A DNA stretch of 33,234 nt from positions 1-33,234 of the forward strand of contig NZ_FNFB01000048.1 of assembly GCF_900100395.1 (NCBI RefSeq), in the 5' to 3' direction. How positions within the stretch are numbered: position 1 is the stretch's first letter; every line of letters begins with the position of its first letter. This document shows positions 29,668-33,234 of this stretch, in pieces. Below the pieces are notes generated by a model, which saw only the letters and a list, made by a program, of their open reading frames with translations, was not told the DNA's origin and searched no databases. The stretch is from Nonomuraea maritima (lineage in GTDB: Bacteria; Actinomycetota; Actinomycetes; Streptosporangiales; Streptosporangiaceae). The position numbers and the translations under genes were made by a program.

Positions 29668-30416
29668 CGCTGCTCCGGCTGATCCATACCACAACAGTAT
29701 GCGGTCCTCCCGGCGAGTTGCCAGGTCAGGACGGGTGCACCGCACCTGCGGCAGTGGTCGCGCCGGTAGACCCAGCGCTCGTCCGGCGCGTCCGGGTCGC
29801 TGACCACCTGCCCGGCGTCCCTGCCGAGCGCGAGGTACGTGACCGCGGTGTCCCAGAGCCGTCCGGCCGTGTCGCGGGACAGGTCACGGGCGTTCGGGTG
29901 CAGGCCCGTGAGGAAGAGCAGCTCGGCCCGCCACGCGTTGCCGATCCCCGACCAGATCCGCTGGTCGAGGACGGCCGCGCCCACCGGCCCCCGGAACGCG
30001 GTCAGCCGGGCGGCGGCCTCGTCCTGGCAGGCGTCATGACGCAGCGGATCGGGCCCGAGCGAGTCCCGCAGCCCCGCCACCTCCGCCCGCGACAGCGCCT
30101 CGCAGCGTGAAGGGGCGATCAGGTCGTATGCCACCTCGGGCGTCGCCAGCCGCAGCCGGGTGCCGGGCTTCGGCGGGGTGCCGGGGTCGTCGTACCGCAG
30201 GAAGATGCCCCGCATGCCGAGGTGCACGTGCACGGCGGGCACGTCGTCGAAGTGGTAGAGCAGGTGCTTGCCGACGGCCTCGACGCCGGTGAGCGCCCGC
30301 CCGTCCCAGGGCCGCGCGTCGAACCGGCCCTGCGGACCGGCCGCCCGCACCTCACGGCCGGCCAGGTCGGCGTGCTGTTCGGCGGCGTGGCGGTGGATGA
30401 GATGTCCTTCCGGCAT
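29664..30416 (-). CDS. Fpg/Nei family DNA glycosylase (Nei2-like)
   Basis: A 250-residue base-excision repair enzyme. MPEGHLIHRHA supplies the catalytic N-terminal Pro (after Met removal) and Glu; MPEGH is typical of actinobacterial Nei2. GKHLLYHF holds the conserved Lys, and the helix-two-turn-helix is in VLDQRIWSGIGNAWRAELLF. The C-terminal zinc finger begins normally (HCRRCG) but its second pair is CC in AYCCGMDQ instead of CxxC. The gene is followed, in a 4-base overlap, by the spore photoproduct lyase-like gene. Both deal with damaged pyrimidines, so a shared UV or oxidation response is likely. It is preceded by the anti-sigma kinase gene, 28 bases upstream. Confidence 0.93.
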   Translation of the reverse strand: MPEGHLIHRHAAEQHADLAGREVRAAGPQGRFDARPWDGRALTGVEAVGKHLLYHFDDVPAVHVHLGMRGIFLRYDDPGTPPKPGTRLRLATPEVAYDLIAPSRCEALSRAEVAGLRDSLGPDPLRHDACQDEAAARLTAFRGPVGAAVLDQRIWSGIGNAWRAELLFLTGLHPNARDLSRDTAGRLWDTAVTYLALGRDAGQVVSDPDAPDERWVYRRDHCRRCGAPVLTWQLAGRTAYCCGMDQPEQR

Positions 30417-30444
30417 GCCGGAGGACTACCCTTTCTCGGCCGCT

Positions 30445-30831
30445 TCAGGAGGGCAGCGACATGCGCAGGCGGAGCCGCGAGCAGCCGGGCCGCTGGTCGA
30501 TGCTGATGTCGTCGCACATCTGCCGCATCAGCCACAGCCCGAAGCCGCGCCGGGCGTCGTCCGGCGGGCGCTGCCGGCGGGCGTGGTGGGGGGCGAGCAC
30601 GCCGTGGGTGTCGGTGATGTCGACGACGACGTCGCCGCGGTCGAGCCAGACGCGCACGGTGCCGTGGCCGCCGCCGTGCTCGAGGACGTTGGCGGCCGCC
30701 TCGCTGACCGACAGCATCAGGTCTTCCGCGCGCTGCGAGCTGAGCCCGGCGCGGGTGGCGTAGTCGAGGACGCGGGCGCGCAGGACGGTCAGATCGTCGT
30801 TGATCGGCCACGGGCCGGGGGAACTTGTCAC
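30445..30831 (-). CDS. RsbW-like anti-sigma factor / serine-protein kinase (GHKL ATPase)
   Basis: A 128-residue single-domain protein of the histidine-kinase-like ATPase fold. The N box is LSVSEAAANVLEHGGG (Glu, Asn and His of the ATP/Mg site), followed by VVVDITDTHG (G1) and RRGFGLWLMRQMCDDI (G2). Proteins of this kind hold a sigma factor or phosphorylate an anti-anti-sigma partner. No STAS partner is adjacent. The GTG start has AGAGG 7 bases upstream. It heads a leftward group with the two DNA-repair genes, so it may tie their expression to a stress response; this is an inference from order only. Confidence 0.88.
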   Translation of the reverse strand: MTSSPGPWPINDDLTVLRARVLDYATRAGLSSQRAEDLMLSVSEAAANVLEHGGGHGTVRVWLDRGDVVVDITDTHGVLAPHHARRQRPPDDARRGFGLWLMRQMCDDISIDQRPGCSRLRLRMSLPS

Positions 30832-31103
30832 AACTTGACCTCTTCGTGGCGCCTAGCGGGGCGGCGGCACACAGCCGGACCCGAGAATCGGTCGGACCAC
30901 CCGCCCGGCCACCGCCCTTTGATGCAGCTCACGCAGGTCCGGACCTCCCATAGCGGCCCATCCTCCCACCCCGCCAGGACGACCTGAAAGCCTCCTCCAC
31001 CTTCCCGCCTTCGACCGTCGCGCCAAAAATCTTGGCCCCGGTGCGTAGTGGAGCCCGTCCCCCGTTCGTCATCCCTCTGACGGACACGAAAGGAGCACCA
31101 TCC
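30832..31103. other. Divergent intergenic region with a 12-bp palindrome
   Basis: A 272-base gap between the leftward anti-sigma gene and the rightward SRPBCC gene. It contains a perfect palindrome AGGTCCGGACCT at 30935-30946 and an A-run (CCAAAAATC near 31022-31030). I could not make out a convincing promoter for either side, nor the TGTCGA-type -35 expected for ECF42 targets. Confidence 0.4.
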
Positions 31104-31607
31104 ATGGACCTGGTCACCGGAGCGCAGGTAACGGTCGTGCTGCCCGTACCGATACCGCGCGAACGGATGTGGGAGCTGATCACCGCGATCGAACGGACGG
31201 GCGAGTGGAGCCCCGAGGCCACGGGCGGCGTCTGGTGCGACGCCGAAGGCCCGGCTGTCGGCGCCCGGTTCATCGCCCGCAACCGGTACGCCGGCGGCTT
31301 CGAGAGCACGGTGACCTGCGTGGTCACCGAAGCGGAACAGCCGCTCGCGTTCGGCTGGACGGTTCTGGACGACGCCGGCCTGGCCGGCTCCATCTGGCGC
31401 TACGAGCTGCGGGACGGCGACGAGCCGGGCAGCACCCTGGTCAGCCACTCGTTCACCCACGGCCCCGGCGTGACCGGCGCCCGCGAGAGCGCCGAGGCCG
31501 ACCCTGAGGCACTCGGCAGCCGCCTGGCTACCCTGTGCCGGAACATGTCGGCCACGGTCGCCGCCATGGTCGCCGCCGATTCCCCGACGATGGGAGCAAC
31601 CCGATGA
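31104..31607 (+). CDS. SRPBCC (START/Bet v 1-like) family protein
   Basis: A 167-residue protein of the helix-grip fold that binds hydrophobic ligands. Family features: the opening strand VTVVLPVPIPRERMWELITA, then IERTGEWSPEATGG, VGARFIARNRY, TCVVTEAEQPLAFGWTVLDD and a C-terminal helix (LGSRLATLCRNMSATVAAMV). AGGAG lies 8 bases before the ATG. The stop overlaps the start of the YCII gene (ATGA). It resembles the polyketide-cyclase/dehydrase or AHSA1-like proteins often found with ECF sigma genes. The ligand is unknown. Confidence 0.88.
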   Translation: MDLVTGAQVTVVLPVPIPRERMWELITAIERTGEWSPEATGGVWCDAEGPAVGARFIARNRYAGGFESTVTCVVTEAEQPLAFGWTVLDDAGLAGSIWRYELRDGDEPGSTLVSHSFTHGPGVTGARESAEADPEALGSRLATLCRNMSATVAAMVAADSPTMGATR

Positions 31608-31945
31608 AGTACCTCATGCTGGTGTGCGTCGACCCCGACCACACGCCCGGTCAGGACGACGGCGCCCCCGACGTGGAGGACTGGGTGGAGGAGACGGACG
31701 GCAAGGGCGTCCGGCTCATGGGCAGCCGTACCCGCCCGGCGAGCGACGCGACGACGGTGCGCGTACGCAACCGGGAGGTGCTGCTGACCGACGGCCCGTA
31801 CGCGGAGACGAAGGACCTGATCGCGGGCTTCGACATCCTCGAGTGCGCCGACCTCGACGAGGCCATCGAGGTCGCCTCCAAGCACCCGATGGCCTGGCAC
31901 GGCGCGATCGAGCTGCGCCCGTTCTGGCCGGACGACGAGGACTAG
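31604..31945 (+). CDS. YCII/DGPF-domain protein
   Basis: A 113-residue protein with the YCII-related (DGPF) fold: MKYLMLVCVD opening, LLTDGPYAETKDLIAGFDIL (the DGPYAETKE-like signature) and ATSIEV-like segment LDEAIEVASKHPMAWHGAIE, ending ELRPF. DGPF proteins are the usual partners of ECF42 sigma factors. It overlaps the SRPBCC gene by 4 bases and precedes the sigma gene by 10. Its molecular role is not known; it is probably a target or modulator of the sigma factor. Confidence 0.92.
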   Translation: MKYLMLVCVDPDHTPGQDDGAPDVEDWVEETDGKGVRLMGSRTRPASDATTVRVRNREVLLTDGPYAETKDLIAGFDILECADLDEAIEVASKHPMAWHGAIELRPFWPDDED

Positions 31946-31955
31946 ACGACGCCCC

Positions 31956-33191
31956 GTGGCAACCGAGGTGCGGCACCGGATCGCCGCGATCTACGCCGAC
32001 GGATGGAGCCGGATCGTGGCCACCATGATCCGGTTCACCGGCGGCGACTGGGACCTGGCCGAGGAGTGCGCGCAGGACGCGTTCACGAGGGCGCTGCGGA
32101 AGTGGCCGGAGTCGGGCGTGCCGGACCAGCCGCTGGCGTGGCTGACCACCGCGGCCCGCAACCGCGCGATCGACCGGATGCGGCGCGCGTCCAACGAGGC
32201 GACGAAGCTGCAGGAGGTGGCCGCGATGGACCCGGAGCCGCCGCCCTACCGGACGGACAGCGACATCCCGGACGAGCGCCTGGAGCTCATGTTCACCTGC
32301 TGCCATCCGTCGCTGAACCTCGACGCCCAGGTGGCGCTGACGCTGCGGAGCCTGACCGGCATGAGCACCGGCGAGATCGCGCGCGCGTTCCTGGTGTCGG
32401 AGCGTGCCATGGGCCAGCGCATCTTCCGCGCCAAGCAGAAGGTCGCCCACGCGGGCATCCCGTTCCGGGTGCCGCCCGCGCACCTGCTGCCGGACCGCCT
32501 TCCCGCCGTGCTTCACGTGCTGTATCTGCTGTTCAACGAGGGGTACGGCGACCCGGGCAAGGCCCGGCTGTGCCAGGAGGCCATCCGCCTCGCGCGGGTG
32601 CTGACGCGGTTGATGCCCGACGAGCCGGAGGCCGCGGGCGTGCTCGCGCTGATGCTGCTGCACGATGCCCGCAGGCGATCTCGCGTCGACGCGGCCGGCG
32701 ATCTCGTCCCGCTCGACGAGCAGGACCGTACGTTGTGGGATCAGGAGCAGATCGCGGAGGGCGCGACGATCTGCGAGCGGGCGCTGCGCCGGGGCCGCGC
32801 CGGGCCGTTCCAGCTACAGGCGGCCATCGCGGCGTGCCACGCGACCGCGCCGCTCGCCGAGCGGACGGACTGGGCGCAGATCGCCGGCCTGTACGCGGAG
32901 TTGGCGCGCGTCGCGCCGAGCCCGATCGTCGAGCTGAACCGGGCCGTGGCGGTCGGCATGGCCGACGGCCCCGAGGCGGCGCTTCCCCTGGTGGACGCGA
33001 TCGCCGGGGCCGGGCGGCTCGACGGCTACCACCTGCTGCACGCCACCCGCGCCGACGTGCTGCGGCGCTCCGGTCGTACCCGAGAGGCGGCCGTCCACTA
33101 CCGCCGGGCGCTCGACCTCGCGCCCACCGAGGCGGAGCGCCGTTTCCTGCGCAACCGGCTGGACAGCCTTCACCAGGAGCGGTTGGAGTAG
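31956..33191 (+). CDS. ECF sigma factor with long C-terminal extension (ECF42-like)
   Basis: A 411-residue sigma-70-family factor, about twice the length of a plain ECF sigma. Region 2 (about 8-75) has GGDWDLAEECAQDAFTRALR and WLTTAARNRAIDRMRR. Region 4 (about 105-165) has LMFTCCHPSLNLDAQVALTL, MSTGEIARAFLVSERAMGQ and RIFRAKQKV. The rest (170-411) is the extension with TPR-like repeats: LFNEGYGDPGKARLCQEAIR, LMPDEPEAAGVLALMLLHDA, SPIVELNRAVAVGMADGPEA and DGYHLLHATRADVLRRSGR, which is diagnostic of the ECF42 group. No anti-sigma gene follows, fitting control by the extension itself. The GTG start has no close ribosome site; coupling with the YCII gene is likely. Confidence 0.93.
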   Translation: MATEVRHRIAAIYADGWSRIVATMIRFTGGDWDLAEECAQDAFTRALRKWPESGVPDQPLAWLTTAARNRAIDRMRRASNEATKLQEVAAMDPEPPPYRTDSDIPDERLELMFTCCHPSLNLDAQVALTLRSLTGMSTGEIARAFLVSERAMGQRIFRAKQKVAHAGIPFRVPPAHLLPDRLPAVLHVLYLLFNEGYGDPGKARLCQEAIRLARVLTRLMPDEPEAAGVLALMLLHDARRRSRVDAAGDLVPLDEQDRTLWDQEQIAEGATICERALRRGRAGPFQLQAAIAACHATAPLAERTDWAQIAGLYAELARVAPSPIVELNRAVAVGMADGPEAALPLVDAIAGAGRLDGYHLLHATRADVLRRSGRTREAAVHYRRALDLAPTEAERRFLRNRLDSLHQERLE

Positions 33192-33234
33192 CTGCTCCAG
33201 TCGAAGTGACCCTGACGGCCCTCACCGATGCGGA

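Noticed and set aside
1..33234. CRISPR arrays, tRNA genes, insertion sequences and prophage genes
   Set aside because: No regularly spaced repeats, cloverleaf sequences, transposase or phage proteins were seen on either strand.

Overview
The window is high-GC DNA (coding third positions overwhelmingly G/C, frequent GTG and TTG starts, stop/start overlaps of 1-4 bases). It looks like a chromosomal segment of a mycelial actinomycete, plausibly Streptosporangiales such as Nonomuraea; the order is an inference and the genus a guess. No tRNA, rRNA, CRISPR array, insertion sequence or phage gene was seen. Genes are dense and no gap reaches 300 bases. Bases 1-115 and 33192-33234 hold nothing I can name.

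Region 1 (about 116-11661) is a LacI-controlled sugar locus. A leftward operon encodes a lipoprotein sugar-binding protein, two ABC permeases, a 59-residue membrane protein, a GH29 alpha-L-fucosidase-like enzyme, a membrane-anchored parvulin-type prolyl isomerase and a secreted beta-helix/discoidin protein. A lacI gene lies upstream and a GH35 beta-galactosidase gene diverges from it. Near-identical 14-bp operators lie in front of the transporter operon and between lacI and the galactosidase gene. No ABC ATPase is present, so a shared MsiK-like ATPase elsewhere is expected. The enzymes suggest uptake and trimming of a fucose/galactose-bearing plant glycan.

Region 2 (11666-14307) holds an NmrA-like oxidoreductase divergent from a TetR regulator with a clear operator between them, then a single-domain voltage-gated cation channel (NavBac type) with an unusual TGESW filter.

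Region 3 (14310-28636) is the highlight: a compact tungsten/molybdenum module. Reading leftward from a divergent regulator it encodes a tungstate-type ABC transporter (TupA, TupB, TupC), a MobA-MoaD fusion ending in Gly-Gly, an aldehyde:ferredoxin oxidoreductase (AOR) family protein, a formate dehydrogenase catalytic subunit, a fused NuoE-NuoF diaphorase, a MoeA, and a MoeA fused to a periplasmic-binding-protein-like (PBP-like) domain. The divergent regulator joins a GntR-type DNA-binding domain to the same type of PBP-like domain, so one ligand fold appears in both the regulator and the metal-insertion enzyme. Metal import, cofactor assembly, two pterin metalloenzymes, an NAD-linked electron outlet and a candidate metal-responsive regulator therefore sit together in a probably aerobic actinomycete. 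Formaldehyde (or another aldehyde) to acid and formate to CO2 is a plausible but unproven pathway.

Region 4 (28609-33191) holds a DNA-repair pair (a spore-photoproduct-lyase-family radical SAM protein overlapping an Nei/Fpg-type glycosylase), an RsbW-like anti-sigma kinase, and a rightward operon of an SRPBCC protein, a YCII/DGPF protein and an ECF sigma factor with a long C-terminal extension (ECF42-like).
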